34,389 bases of DNA from Atribacteria bacterium SCGC AAA255-G05 (GTDB taxonomy: Bacteria; Atribacterota; Phoenicimicrobiia; Phoenicimicrobiales; Phoenicimicrobiaceae), in the NCBI GenBank assembly GCA_000405605.1, contig ASPA01000010.1, positions 1-34,389 of the forward strand, written 5' to 3'. Shown here in pieces: positions 8,948-17,591 of the stretch (position 1 is its first letter; each line of letters starts with the position of its first letter). The position numbers and the translations under genes are program-made. A model generated the notes under the pieces. That model was not told where the DNA came from. It saw only the letters and a program-made list of their open reading frames with translations, and searched no databases.

Positions 8948-9240
8948 ATTCAAAACAAATTAGTATCGCGTGAAGAAAATAGAAGTCAGAATTCAGAATC
9001 AGGAGTCAGAATTTAGGATAAATTCATATCTCAGTATCTCGCTAAGAATTAGTTAGTTAGTTACCTAGTTAGCTGGCTTATGGAAGGGAAGATAGAAGCC
9101 AAAAGCCTAATTCGTACCTAGTATCTCGTGAATCATATCCAGTAAAAAACAAAAAGTTAAAAAGATTAAAATAACTAAAATTTGCATATTGGAGTTTTTT
9201 CTTACGCGATACGCAATACGCATCACGCAATACGAGAAAT
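8948..9240. repeat. Repeat-filled gap between secF and recJ
   Basis: About 300 bases with no supportable gene. In order it contains an inverted GATACGCG unit (TAGTATCGCGTGAAG, 8964-8978), a CAGAATTCAGAATCAGGAG-type purine word (8986-9015), a TTAGTTAGTTAGTTACC-type word (9052-9078), a GTACCTAGTATCTCGTG word (9114-9130), and a CTTACGCGATACGCAATACG block (9201-9235) directly upstream of the recJ ribosome binding site. A reverse frame across 9107-9313 has no gene-like features. Confidence 0.6.
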
Positions 9241-9260
9241 GAGAAAGGAGCACAAATAAA

Positions 9261-10958
9261 ATAGAGTGGAACATATCAAAAGAAGATAAGAAATTACAAT
9301 CAGAGTTATCCAAAGAATTAAATATCTCTCCAATTTTAGCCCAATTACTAATAAACAGAGAAACAAAGGAAGTTTTAAGTGCTAGAAAATTCTTAAAGGC
9401 AGATCTTAAAGACTTGAGAGATCCTTATATCTTCCAAGATATGGAAAAAGCTGTTGACAAAATACTAAGAGCGATAAACGACAATGAAAGAATATTGATT
9501 TACGGGGATTACGATGTTGATGGAATAACCAGTGTCGCCTTATTGTTTACGATTTTGAGAGAGTTTACCACCAATTTGTACTACTATATACCTAATCGCT
9601 TTCAGGAGGGATATGGACTAAATGAAGAGGCCATAGATATTGCTTTTAAAAATAATATCAAACTAATTATTACTGTTGATTGTGGAATTAGTTCTATTTC
9701 TGAAATAGAGGAAGCAAATAATTATGGTATAGATGTTATAGTTACCGATCATCATCAACCTCAAAAAGACCTTCCTTCTGCAATAGCAATAATAAACCCC
9801 AAATGCGATACCAATTATCCTTTTAAGGAATTAGCAGGAGTGGGTGTAAGTTTTAAAGTGGCCCAAGCCCTATATTCAAAATTGAAAAAAAACCAGGATG
9901 ATTTATGGAGTCTGCTTGATTATGTTGCATTGGGGTCGATTGCTGATTCAGTCCCTTTTATCGATGAAAATCGTATTTTAATCAAACACGGATTAAAGGC
10001 ACTTAATCAAACCAAGAAAGAAGGTTTGAAGGCGTTAATAATGGAGAGCGGAGTAAATTATGGTAATTTAGGCACTAAAGAAGTTAATTTTGCTCTTGCT
10101 CCTCGAATAAATGCAGCAGGAAGATTAGACGATCCTAAATTAGCCTTAGAATTGTTGCTAACTGATTCTGAATATAAGGCTAAATATTTATCCCAAAAAT
10201 TAAGTGAAATAAACAAACATAGACGGGAAATTGGAGATAATATTTTAAGAGAAGCCAGGGAATTTGCTTCCATACAAGTAAAAGAAGAAGGAAATAAAGT
10301 ATTGGTTCTTGAATCAGAAAATTGGAATCAGGGGGTAATCGGCATAATAGCCTCCAGATTAGTAGATGAATTTAATCGTCCTGCAATTATTATTTCTAAA
10401 AAAGATGGGACAGCAAAAGGTTCAGGAAGGAGCATTAAAGGTTTTCATTTATATAACGTTTTGGAATCGTGCCAGGACATTTTAATAAATTTTGGGGGGC
10501 ATGAGTTAGCCGCAGGTATTACTATAGAGTCTAATAAAATTCCCGAGTTTAAATCAAGGATAAATAAAATATCTCAAGATTTCATTAAAGAAGATGATAT
10601 AAGTCCAGAATTAAAAATAGACGTTCAGATTTTACTAAGCGATATTAATTTTGGTTTGGTAAAAGATATTAGTGTTCTAGAGCCATTTGGAATTGGGAAC
10701 CCTCAACCTGTCTTTTGTAGTTACAAAAACATAATATCTGATTGGAGGCTGGTTGGTGGAAAGAGGGAGCATTTAAAAATAAGAATTAAGGAAGAGAACA
10801 GAACATTAGAAGGGATAGGATTTAAATTAAGCAGAATAGGAAACCAAATATTTTCTGAAAGCAAAGTGGTAGATTTAGCTTTTAATATCGAATTAAATAA
10901 GTGGAATGGAACAGAAAAAGTTCAATTAAATATAAAAGATATAAAAACTATTATTTAG
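9261..10958 (+). CDS. recJ: Single-stranded-DNA-specific 5'-3' exonuclease RecJ
   Basis: RecJ degrades single strands from 5' ends in recombination, mismatch and base-excision repair. DHH-family motifs are clear: GDYDVDGITS near residue 82, ITVDCGIS, VIVTDHHQPQ (DHH at 163-165), and the DHHA1 region with INAAGRLDDPKLAL and GSGRSIKGFHLYN. The homologous protein clearly begins upstream of the first standard start (TTG 9414): residues such as WNISKED and LSKELNISPILAQLLINRE are encoded from 9261. No ATG, GTG or TTG occurs in that stretch, and a stop lies at 9240. The start must therefore be non-standard: ATA at 9261, 10 nt after GAAAGGAG (9243-9250), giving 565 residues. A base error in an original ATG is the alternative. 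Confidence 0.93.
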   Translation: MEWNISKEDKKLQSELSKELNISPILAQLLINRETKEVLSARKFLKADLKDLRDPYIFQDMEKAVDKILRAINDNERILIYGDYDVDGITSVALLFTILREFTTNLYYYIPNRFQEGYGLNEEAIDIAFKNNIKLIITVDCGISSISEIEEANNYGIDVIVTDHHQPQKDLPSAIAIINPKCDTNYPFKELAGVGVSFKVAQALYSKLKKNQDDLWSLLDYVALGSIADSVPFIDENRILIKHGLKALNQTKKEGLKALIMESGVNYGNLGTKEVNFALAPRINAAGRLDDPKLALELLLTDSEYKAKYLSQKLSEINKHRREIGDNILREAREFASIQVKEEGNKVLVLESENWNQGVIGIIASRLVDEFNRPAIIISKKDGTAKGSGRSIKGFHLYNVLESCQDILINFGGHELAAGITIESNKIPEFKSRINKISQDFIKEDDISPELKIDVQILLSDINFGLVKDISVLEPFGIGNPQPVFCSYKNIISDWRLVGGKREHLKIRIKEENRTLEGIGFKLSRIGNQIFSESKVVDLAFNIELNKWNGTEKVQLNIKDIKTII

Positions 10959-10971
10959 GAGGCAGGTAAAA

Positions 10972-11490
10972 GTGATAGATTTAAAAGAAAAAATTAGAAA
11001 TATTCCGGATTTTCCAGTAAAAGGTATTCAATTTAAAGATATTACTACCCTATTGAAAGATAAAGAAGCATTTAAATACAGTATTGATGAGATAACTAAG
11101 CATTGCAGTAAATACCAAATTGATTATATTGTAGGAATAGAAGCTCGTGGTTTTATTATCGGTGCTCCAGTGGCTTATCAATTAGGGATCGGATTTTTGC
11201 CTGTTAGAAAGCCAGAAAAACTACCCAGTGAGGTGGAGAAGGTATCTTACGAATTAGAATATGGGGAAGGTATTTTGGAAATGCATAAAGACGCTGTAGA
11301 TAGCGGAGATAAGATTATGGTTATTGATGACCTTCTTGCTACAGGTGGTACCACTGTTGCAGTATTTGAACTAATTGAAAAATTAGGAGGAAGGGTTATA
11401 GGTGCTTCCTTTATAATTGAACTTGAATTTTTAAATCCTCGGGAGAAATTAGAAGGATATGATGTTTTTTCTCTGGTACAATATAGTTAG
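10972..11490 (+). CDS. apt: Adenine phosphoribosyltransferase
   Basis: Apt salvages adenine to AMP using PRPP. The 172-residue protein has the usual length and motifs: IRNIPDFPVKGIQFKDITTLL at the N-terminus, YIVGIEARGFIIGAPVAY, RKPEKLP, and the PRPP-binding loop VIDDLLATGGTT. A strong AGGAGG precedes GTG 10972. recJ ends 13 nt upstream, so the two are likely co-transcribed. The recJ-apt-rel order is widespread in Firmicutes and relatives. Confidence 0.96.
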   Translation: MIDLKEKIRNIPDFPVKGIQFKDITTLLKDKEAFKYSIDEITKHCSKYQIDYIVGIEARGFIIGAPVAYQLGIGFLPVRKPEKLPSEVEKVSYELEYGEGILEMHKDAVDSGDKIMVIDDLLATGGTTVAVFELIEKLGGRVIGASFIIELEFLNPREKLEGYDVFSLVQYS

Positions 11491-11750
11491 TGTATAGCAT
11501 ATTTGGTTAGCTGGTTAAGAAAACAAATTCAAGAGAGAAAATTGGTTTTTTGTTTATAGTTTTTCGTTTTTAGATAAAATCAATCTGTTGTTGGTTATGA
11601 GTTTTCAGTTTTGGAGTATACAATATACCTCTACGTGCTTTCTGGAAACTCGAAACCTGCAACTTTTAACCTGTGTTTTAACTGGCAAACTTGCTAATCA
11701 GTAAACCGGATAACTAATAAACTACCTAACCAGGTAACTACACTTCGAGC
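11491..11750. repeat. Repeat-filled gap between apt and rel
   Basis: This gap has no gene. It holds TTGGTTAGCTGGTTAAG (11502-11518), T-rich TTTATAGTTTTTCG and GAGTTTTCAGTTTTGG words (11550-11615), and a long composite: AACCTGCAAC (11656-11665), TTTTAACTGGCAAACTTGC, then TAACTAATAAACTACC and AACCAGGTAACTAC up to 11741. The composite repeats the motif order seen at 22-125 upstream of ruvA. Confidence 0.6.
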
Positions 11751-11765
11751 AAAGAAGGTGGGGTT

Positions 11766-13913
11766 ATTTCTCAATTAACTTTAATAAGATATATTTTAAA
11801 AAAAATACCACAATATGCTCCTCAAGCTGATTTGGGCTTGGTAAAAAAAGCCTATAGATATTCTGCAAAAGCCCATCAGAAACAAAAGAGGTATTCCGGA
11901 GCACCTTACACCTCACATCTTTTAGAAGTAGCTAAAATATTAGCTAATTTGGAGCTTGATGTAATTACTATTGCAGCGGGAATTTTGCATGACATAATAG
12001 AAGATACCGATACCTCATTATCTTCCATTGAAGAAGAGTTTGGCGAAGAAATAGCAATGTTGGTTAACGGTGTTACCAAATTAAGTAAAATTTCTTTTAA
12101 AACGCGAGAAGAGCAGCAAGCTGAAAATTTTCGTAAAATGTTTTTGGCTATGGCAGAAGATGTAAGAGTTATTTTAATAAAATTGGCAGACCGCTTGAAT
12201 AACATGAGAACCCTACAATATGTACCACCCCACAAGAGAGTAAAAATAGCTCAGGAAACACTGGAAATTTACGTACCTATCGCCAATAGGTTAGGTATTT
12301 CCAGGGTTCGGTGGGAGCTAGAAGACCTTTCTCTACGTTATTTAGAGCCAATAAAATATAGAGAGGTAGTTAACAGAATTGCAAAAAATCGCCTGGAAAG
12401 AGAAAATTATGTCGAATCAATTAAGGAGATTATAAAAGAAGAGATAGAAAAAGTAAAAATAGAGGCGGAAATTCAAGGTCGCCCGAAAAATATTTATAGC
12501 ATTTATAAAAAGATGGAAAAAGGAGGAAAAGATTTTTTCCAGATATATGATTTAATTGCAATTAGGGTAATTTGCAACTCTGTCAGGGATTGTTATGCGG
12601 TTTTGGGGTTATTACATTCAATTTGGAAACCCATGCCTGGTAGATTTAAAGACTATATTGCTATGCCTAAATCAAACATGTATCAGTCTTTGCATACTAC
12701 AGTAATTACCCCTAAGGGTGAGCCTTTAGAAATACAAATTCGCACCGGGGAGATGCATAAAACTGCTGAATATGGAATAGCTGCTCATTGGAAATATAAG
12801 GAAAAAGTTGATTTAAAAAAGGATAAGAAATTAGAAGAGAGACTTTCCTGGTTGAGGCAGATATTGGAATGGCAAAAAGATTTGAAAGATCCTAAAGAAT
12901 TTATGGAAAACTTAAAAATAGGCCTTTTTCAGGATGAAGTTTTTACTTTTACTCCCAAGGGTGATGTAAAGATATTGCCTTCAGGCTCCACCCCTATAGA
13001 CTTTGCCTATCTTATTCATACAGATGTAGGTCATAGATGTGTGGGGGCTAAAGCTAACAAAAAGATAGTCCCTTTAGATTTTAAATTGAAGAGCGGAGAT
13101 ATTGTAGAGATATTAACTTCTAAATCAAGCCGGGGGCCCAGTAGAGATTGGCTAAAAATAGCCAAGACATCAGGGGCAAAAAATAGGATTAGAATCTGGT
13201 TTAAAAAGGAGATGCGGGAAGAGAATATTCAAAAAGGGAAAGAATATTTTGAAAAAGAGATGGAAAAATACAAGATTGAATCCTCTCTTGAGCTTACTAA
13301 AAAGTTAAAAGAAGTGAGTATTGAATTAGGTTTTACCGAACCAGAATCAATGTTTGAAAATATTGGGTACGGTAAATTAACCGCTTATCAGGTTTTATCT
13401 AAAATAATCCCCCAAGAAAGAATCTTTCCAATTATTCCCTTGGTTAAACCAAAAAAAAGAATCGATCAAGGAATAAGAGTTCAAGGAATCAATGATATGA
13501 TGATAAGATTTTCTCGATGTTGTAATCCCGTTCCCGGTGATAAAATAATTGGTTATATTACCAGGGGGAGAGGCGTATCCATACATAAGGTAAACTGTTC
13601 TAATGTAGATTTTATTTCTGCTGAAAAAGATCGGTTGGTCAAAGTAGAATGGATAAAGACAGAAGAGCTGTTTTATCCGCTAAAAGTAAAAATAGTTGCT
13701 GATGATCGCCCAAATTTAGTCTCCGATATTTTGTTAATTTTTTCCAGCCTTAAAATTACAGTCAGTGCCATAAATGCCATAACTGATAAAAATAATATTG
13801 CTTATATAGATGTAACACTTTCTATCAACAATATTGATCAACTTCAAGAAATAATAAGGAAAATAAAAAAAATAAAAAGCGTATTAACCGTAAAGAGAGT
13901 AATAACTTTTTAA
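11766..13913 (+). CDS. relA: Bifunctional (p)ppGpp synthetase/hydrolase (Rel/SpoT family)
   Basis: It makes and degrades the alarmone (p)ppGpp in the stringent response. The domain order is complete: HD hydrolase with HDIIEDT (near residue 75) and KLADRLNNMRTL, synthetase with RPKNIYSIYKKM and GRFKDYIAMPKSNMYQSLH, TGS (VFTFTPKGDVKILPSGSTP), conserved-cysteine segment (RCCNPVPGDKIIGY), and C-terminal ACT. An intact HD motif argues for both activities. The first standard start, TTG 11832, has no ribosome binding site and would cut off the usual first helix. In frame upstream, an ATT at 11766 follows AAGGTGG (11755-11761) and adds SQLTLIRYILKKIPQY, matching the family's N-terminal length, for 715 residues. 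I therefore infer an ATT start. Confidence 0.93.
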   Translation: MSQLTLIRYILKKIPQYAPQADLGLVKKAYRYSAKAHQKQKRYSGAPYTSHLLEVAKILANLELDVITIAAGILHDIIEDTDTSLSSIEEEFGEEIAMLVNGVTKLSKISFKTREEQQAENFRKMFLAMAEDVRVILIKLADRLNNMRTLQYVPPHKRVKIAQETLEIYVPIANRLGISRVRWELEDLSLRYLEPIKYREVVNRIAKNRLERENYVESIKEIIKEEIEKVKIEAEIQGRPKNIYSIYKKMEKGGKDFFQIYDLIAIRVICNSVRDCYAVLGLLHSIWKPMPGRFKDYIAMPKSNMYQSLHTTVITPKGEPLEIQIRTGEMHKTAEYGIAAHWKYKEKVDLKKDKKLEERLSWLRQILEWQKDLKDPKEFMENLKIGLFQDEVFTFTPKGDVKILPSGSTPIDFAYLIHTDVGHRCVGAKANKKIVPLDFKLKSGDIVEILTSKSSRGPSRDWLKIAKTSGAKNRIRIWFKKEMREENIQKGKEYFEKEMEKYKIESSLELTKKLKEVSIELGFTEPESMFENIGYGKLTAYQVLSKIIPQERIFPIIPLVKPKKRIDQGIRVQGINDMMIRFSRCCNPVPGDKIIGYITRGRGVSIHKVNCSNVDFISAEKDRLVKVEWIKTEELFYPLKVKIVADDRPNLVSDILLIFSSLKITVSAINAITDKNNIAYIDVTLSINNIDQLQEIIRKIKKIKSVLTVKRVITF

Positions 13914-13956
13914 TTAATAAAGTATAAAGAAAAATCTTTTATCCGAGGGACAAATA

Positions 13957-14406
13957 ATGAGAGCAGTAGTACAGAGAGTAAAAAAAGGATCAGTAGAGAT
14001 TGAAGAAAAGGAAATAGGGAAAATAGAAAAGGGCCTGGTAATCCTTTTAGGAGTGGGCCAGAACGATACTGAAAAGGATGCAGAATACCTGGCTGAAAAA
14101 ATAGTGAATTTACGTATATTTGAAGATAAAGAGGGAAAGATGAATCTTTCCGTGAAAGATATAAATGGCCAGATTTTGGTCATATCTCAATTTACTTTAT
14201 ACGGGGATTGTAAAAAAGGAAGGCGCCCGAGTTTTATTTCTGCGGCTCTTCCTGATAAAGCAGTAAAATTATATGATTATTTTGTAAAATCTATAAAAAA
14301 TTATGGTCTTAAAATTGAAACCGGAGAATTTCAAGCCATGATGTTGGTGAAAATTTACAATGATGGCCCGGTTACCATTCTTTTGGATAGCGAAAAGTTA
14401 ATTTAG
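13957..14406 (+). CDS. dtd: D-aminoacyl-tRNA deacylase
   Basis: Dtd hydrolyses D-amino acids mischarged on tRNA, including D-Tyr-tRNA. The 149-residue protein is the canonical size. It starts MRAVVQRVKKGSVEI and carries the signature SQFTLYGDCKKGRRPSF and the C-terminal NDGPVTILLDS with the Gly-cisPro pair of the active site. It lies 43 nt after rel, the arrangement found in many Firmicutes. The call rests on sequence and context together. Confidence 0.96.
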   Translation: MRAVVQRVKKGSVEIEEKEIGKIEKGLVILLGVGQNDTEKDAEYLAEKIVNLRIFEDKEGKMNLSVKDINGQILVISQFTLYGDCKKGRRPSFISAALPDKAVKLYDYFVKSIKNYGLKIETGEFQAMMLVKIYNDGPVTILLDSEKLI

Positions 14407-14438
14407 AAATACATCAACCTTTTTAGGGAGAAATTATA

Positions 14439-15443
14439 ATGAAATTACCTCTTATTATTGGACATAGAGGAGCAAAAGGAATTGCTCCTGAAAACAGCCT
14501 TTCTGGTTTTAAAAAAGCAGTTGAGTTAGGAATAGATGGAATAGAATTGGATGTGCACCTTACTAAAGATGGGAAGTTAGCCGTAATTCATGATATGGAT
14601 TTAAAAAGGCTGAGCGGACTAAAAATTCCTATTAAGCAGTTTACTTTTGAGGAATTAAAAAAATACGATATTTCTGAGTTGTTTACTAAAAATCAAGAAA
14701 AAATTTTGGAAAAATTACCGGAAGAGAAGAAGTATTTTTTAGAATTAAGAAAAATTCAGGCCGATACATTTTACCTGAATGTTTATGAGCAATTGACTAA
14801 GAAAAAAATTAGCTTTTATTTGCATTGGGATGACAAACGGTTTGGTGAAGTTAGAAAGCTTTTTTCCCCAAGAAATGATGGAAAGAAGGTTTGTTTCAGA
14901 CAGTTAAAAATTAAAAAGAGGGACATGCTTGACTTAGAAAAAGACAAGGTGAGGGAGTATCACAATGAACAGATACCTTTACTTAGAGATGTACTTAAAA
15001 TATTAAAAGGAAAACTTTCTGTAAATATAGAAATTAAGGGAGGGGAAAAGGTTTATCCGGGTATTGTAGATAAATTAGTAAAAGAGACAAAGAGTTTCGG
15101 ATATAACAATATTCTTTTTTCTTCTTTTGATAGAGATACGGCAATCTTGCTAAAAAAGAGATATCCTGAGCTTAAAGCAAATGGACTGTATGCTAAATGG
15201 ATAAATCCCGAAAGATATATTAATGGACTGGATGGGTTAAACCCATATGCCTTTTTGTGCAAAGAAAAACTTATTTCTTGTTTGCATCGGCTTGATAAAA
15301 CAGTGTATGTATGGACGGTCGATAGAGATATAGATATGGTACGATTTATTTTATATGGCGTAGATGGAATTATTACTAATTATCCTCAGATTCTAAAAAA
15401 AATAAACAAAGTGATGCAATCTCTTTTAGAAGATTTCCAATAA
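14439..15443 (+). CDS. Glycerophosphodiester phosphodiesterase with a lysine-rich insertion
   Basis: GDPD enzymes release an alcohol and glycerol-3-phosphate from glycerophosphodiesters. The TIM-barrel start is clear: IGHRGAKGIAPENS (His9, Arg10), GIDGIELDVHLTKDG (Glu36, Asp38), VIHDMDLKRLSG (His51), then VNIEIKGG after the insertion and VYVWTVDRD and DGIITNYPQ near the C-terminus. The usual bacterial enzyme has roughly 240-250 residues; this one has 334. The surplus is a highly charged stretch at about 82-175, between the first barrel strands and IPLLRDVLKIL, which I cannot match to a known domain. The catalytic set seems complete. Start ATG 14439 follows AGGGAG. Confidence 0.88.
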   Translation: MKLPLIIGHRGAKGIAPENSLSGFKKAVELGIDGIELDVHLTKDGKLAVIHDMDLKRLSGLKIPIKQFTFEELKKYDISELFTKNQEKILEKLPEEKKYFLELRKIQADTFYLNVYEQLTKKKISFYLHWDDKRFGEVRKLFSPRNDGKKVCFRQLKIKKRDMLDLEKDKVREYHNEQIPLLRDVLKILKGKLSVNIEIKGGEKVYPGIVDKLVKETKSFGYNNILFSSFDRDTAILLKKRYPELKANGLYAKWINPERYINGLDGLNPYAFLCKEKLISCLHRLDKTVYVWTVDRDIDMVRFILYGVDGIITNYPQILKKINKVMQSLLEDFQ

Positions 15444-15531
15444 TGGATTTCTCTATCCGAGAAGGTAAAAACTGTTTAATAATTTGAATTATTCATAGAG
15501 GAGTCTATTAAACGAAAGGATTATAGAAGAA

Positions 15532-16161
15532 ATGTTTCTAAAAAGATTGGTAGTAGGAGTATTAGAAACTAATTGTTATTTAATTAGTTGTAAAATAACT
15601 AAAAAGGCAGCAGTAATTGACCCGGGAGGAGAAGATGAGGTAGATTTAATTTTAGACCTTTTACAAAAAAATAATTTTGATTTAAAATATGTTATAAATA
15701 CCCATGGGCATATTGATCATATTGCCGGTAATAATTTGCTTAAAGCAAAGACCGAAGCCTTATTATTAATCCATAGCTTAGATGCTGATATGTTAGTTGA
15801 TGCCAATAAAAATTTTTCTTCCTCTATGGGTAAAGAAATATGCTCACCTCCCGCAGATAAGCTTTTAGAAGAGGGAGACGAGATATCTTTAGGCAGATTA
15901 TATTTAACAGTAATTCACACACCGGGTCACACACCGGGGGGAATTTCTCTTGTTTTAAATAATATTGTCTTTACGGGTGATACTTTATTTTCCGGTGGTA
16001 TTGGCCGAACCGACCTGCCCGGTGGTTCTTACCAAGATTTAATAAAATCAATCAAGGGGAAATTATTGCTTTTAAGTGATGATAAGATAATTTATCCCGG
16101 TCATGGCCCGGATTCGACTATAGGTGAGGAGAGAAGGACAAATCCATATATAAAAAATTAA
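15532..16161 (+). CDS. Metallo-beta-lactamase-fold hydrolase (GloB/YcbL-like)
   Basis: This is a short MBL-fold hydrolase of the glyoxalase II-like group. It has 209 residues and carries the metal-binding THGHIDH (His58, His60, Asp62, His63), a second ligand region VIHTPGHTPGG, FTGDTLFSGGIGRTDLPGG, and the terminal YPGHGPDSTIGEE. The start ETNCYLISC is typical of the family. The substrate cannot be read from the sequence; thiolester hydrolysis such as hydroxyacylglutathione-type or other acyl-thiol cleavage is possible. The ATG at 15532 has only a weak purine-rich site (AAGGA) upstream. Confidence 0.9.
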   Translation: MFLKRLVVGVLETNCYLISCKITKKAAVIDPGGEDEVDLILDLLQKNNFDLKYVINTHGHIDHIAGNNLLKAKTEALLLIHSLDADMLVDANKNFSSSMGKEICSPPADKLLEEGDEISLGRLYLTVIHTPGHTPGGISLVLNNIVFTGDTLFSGGIGRTDLPGGSYQDLIKSIKGKLLLLSDDKIIYPGHGPDSTIGEERRTNPYIKN

Positions 16162-16320
16162 CCAATTAAATTAGTCGTTAGCATTAAATACAATCTTTAG
16201 TTCTTGTTTTTTAGTTTTTATAGACTTGAAAATATTAAACCATTACTTATTTCACATCACTCATTACTGTATTTTATTAACTAAATACTAATCACTATTC
16301 ACTAAATACTAATTAAAAGA
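16162..16320. repeat. Intergenic repeats upstream of ahcY, with a 13-bp direct repeat
   Basis: The gap contains a TTCTTGTTTTTTAG word, a CACATCACTCATTACTG word (16252-16268; compare 50-65), and two copies of ACTAAATACTAAT (16280-16292 and 16301-16313) spaced 21 bp apart, that is, two helical turns. The second copy ends just before the AAGAAGGGGG ribosome binding site. The direct repeat could be an operator or merely part of the repeat family. Confidence 0.5.
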
Positions 16321-16334
16321 AGGGGGTACGAAGA

Positions 16335-17591
16335 ATGAATTATGGAATAAAAGATATTAATTTGGCTGAAAAAGGGAGAGATAAAATTGAATGGGCTGAA
16401 AAACAGATGCTAGTTCTTTTAAGTATAAGAAAAAGATTTAGTAACGAAAAACCTCTAAAGGGTATTAGAATATCTGCTTGTCTTCATGTGACTACCGAGA
16501 CAGCTAATTTGGCAATAACCTTGAAAGAAGGGGGTGCGGAAGTATATTTATGTGCTTCCAATCCTTTAAGTACTCAAGATGATGTAGCGGCCTCTCTGGT
16601 TAAAGATTTTAGAATTCCAGTATTTGCTATCAAAGGAGAGGACACAGATACTTATTATCAACATATTGAAAAAGTGCTAAGTTCTAAGCCTAATATCACT
16701 ATGGATGATGGAGCTGATCTGGTTTCCACTATTCATTCTCAAAAGAAAGAACTAATTAAAGATGTCATTGCTGGTACTGAGGAAACCACTACCGGAGTTA
16801 TCCGATTAAGAAGCATGGAAAAAGATGAAGCTTTAAAGTTTCCGATTATTGCGGTAAACGATGCACAAACTAAATATCTCTTCGATAATAGATATGGTAC
16901 CGGACAGAGCACCATCGATGGCTTGTTGAGAGCGACCAATATTCTAATTGCCGGTAAAATATTTGTAATTTGTGGTTATGGCTGGTGTGCTCGAGGTTTG
17001 GCGAAAAGAGCTAATGGTATGGGCGCTCAGGTGGTAATTACCGAAGTCGATCCCATGAAAGCTTTGGAAGCAGTAATGGACGGTTATCGGGTTATGCCCA
17101 TAAAAGAGGCAGCCAAAATCGGAGATATTTTTATAACCTTAACTGGTGATATAAATGTAATATCAGCAGAAGAATTCCCTTTAATGAAGGATGGGGCAAT
17201 TTTGGCTAATTCGGGGCATTTTAATGTAGAGATTAACACAGAGGCTTTAAAAAGTTTGGCAGTAGGTAGAAAAAACATCAGAGAATATATAGAGGAATAT
17301 ACTTTAAAACATGGGAAGAAAATAAATCTTTTAGCAGAAGGAAGACTGTTGAATTTGTCTGCTGCCGAAGGACATCCGGCAAGCGTGATGGATATGAGTT
17401 TTGCCAATCAGGCTTTATCCGCTGAATATTTGGTAAAAGAAGGGGAAAATTTGCAGAAAAAAGTTTATTGCGTTCCCGAGGTTATTGATAAGGAGATTGC
17501 CAGATTAAAATTAGAATCGATGGGAATAAAGATTGATAGACTTACCGAGGAACAAGAAAGATATCTTTCTTCCTGGCAGATGGGAACCTAG
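16335..17591 (+). CDS. ahcY: S-adenosylhomocysteine hydrolase
   Basis: AhcY reversibly cleaves S-adenosylhomocysteine to adenosine and homocysteine, removing the product inhibitor of SAM-dependent methyltransferases. The 418-residue protein shows ISACLHVTTETANLA at the substrate site, the conserved VNDAQTKYLFDNRYGTGQS, the NAD-binding GYGWCARGLAKRANGMGA, and the C-terminal EGRLLNLSAAEGHP. It lacks the insertion of the longer proteobacterial/eukaryal form, as is usual in archaea and thermophilic bacteria. Clostridia more often use the Pfs route, so this argues mildly for a non-Firmicute host. The ATG at 16335 follows AGAAGGGGG. Confidence 0.96.
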   Translation: MNYGIKDINLAEKGRDKIEWAEKQMLVLLSIRKRFSNEKPLKGIRISACLHVTTETANLAITLKEGGAEVYLCASNPLSTQDDVAASLVKDFRIPVFAIKGEDTDTYYQHIEKVLSSKPNITMDDGADLVSTIHSQKKELIKDVIAGTEETTTGVIRLRSMEKDEALKFPIIAVNDAQTKYLFDNRYGTGQSTIDGLLRATNILIAGKIFVICGYGWCARGLAKRANGMGAQVVITEVDPMKALEAVMDGYRVMPIKEAAKIGDIFITLTGDINVISAEEFPLMKDGAILANSGHFNVEINTEALKSLAVGRKNIREYIEEYTLKHGKKINLLAEGRLLNLSAAEGHPASVMDMSFANQALSAEYLVKEGENLQKKVYCVPEVIDKEIARLKLESMGIKIDRLTEEQERYLSSWQMGT

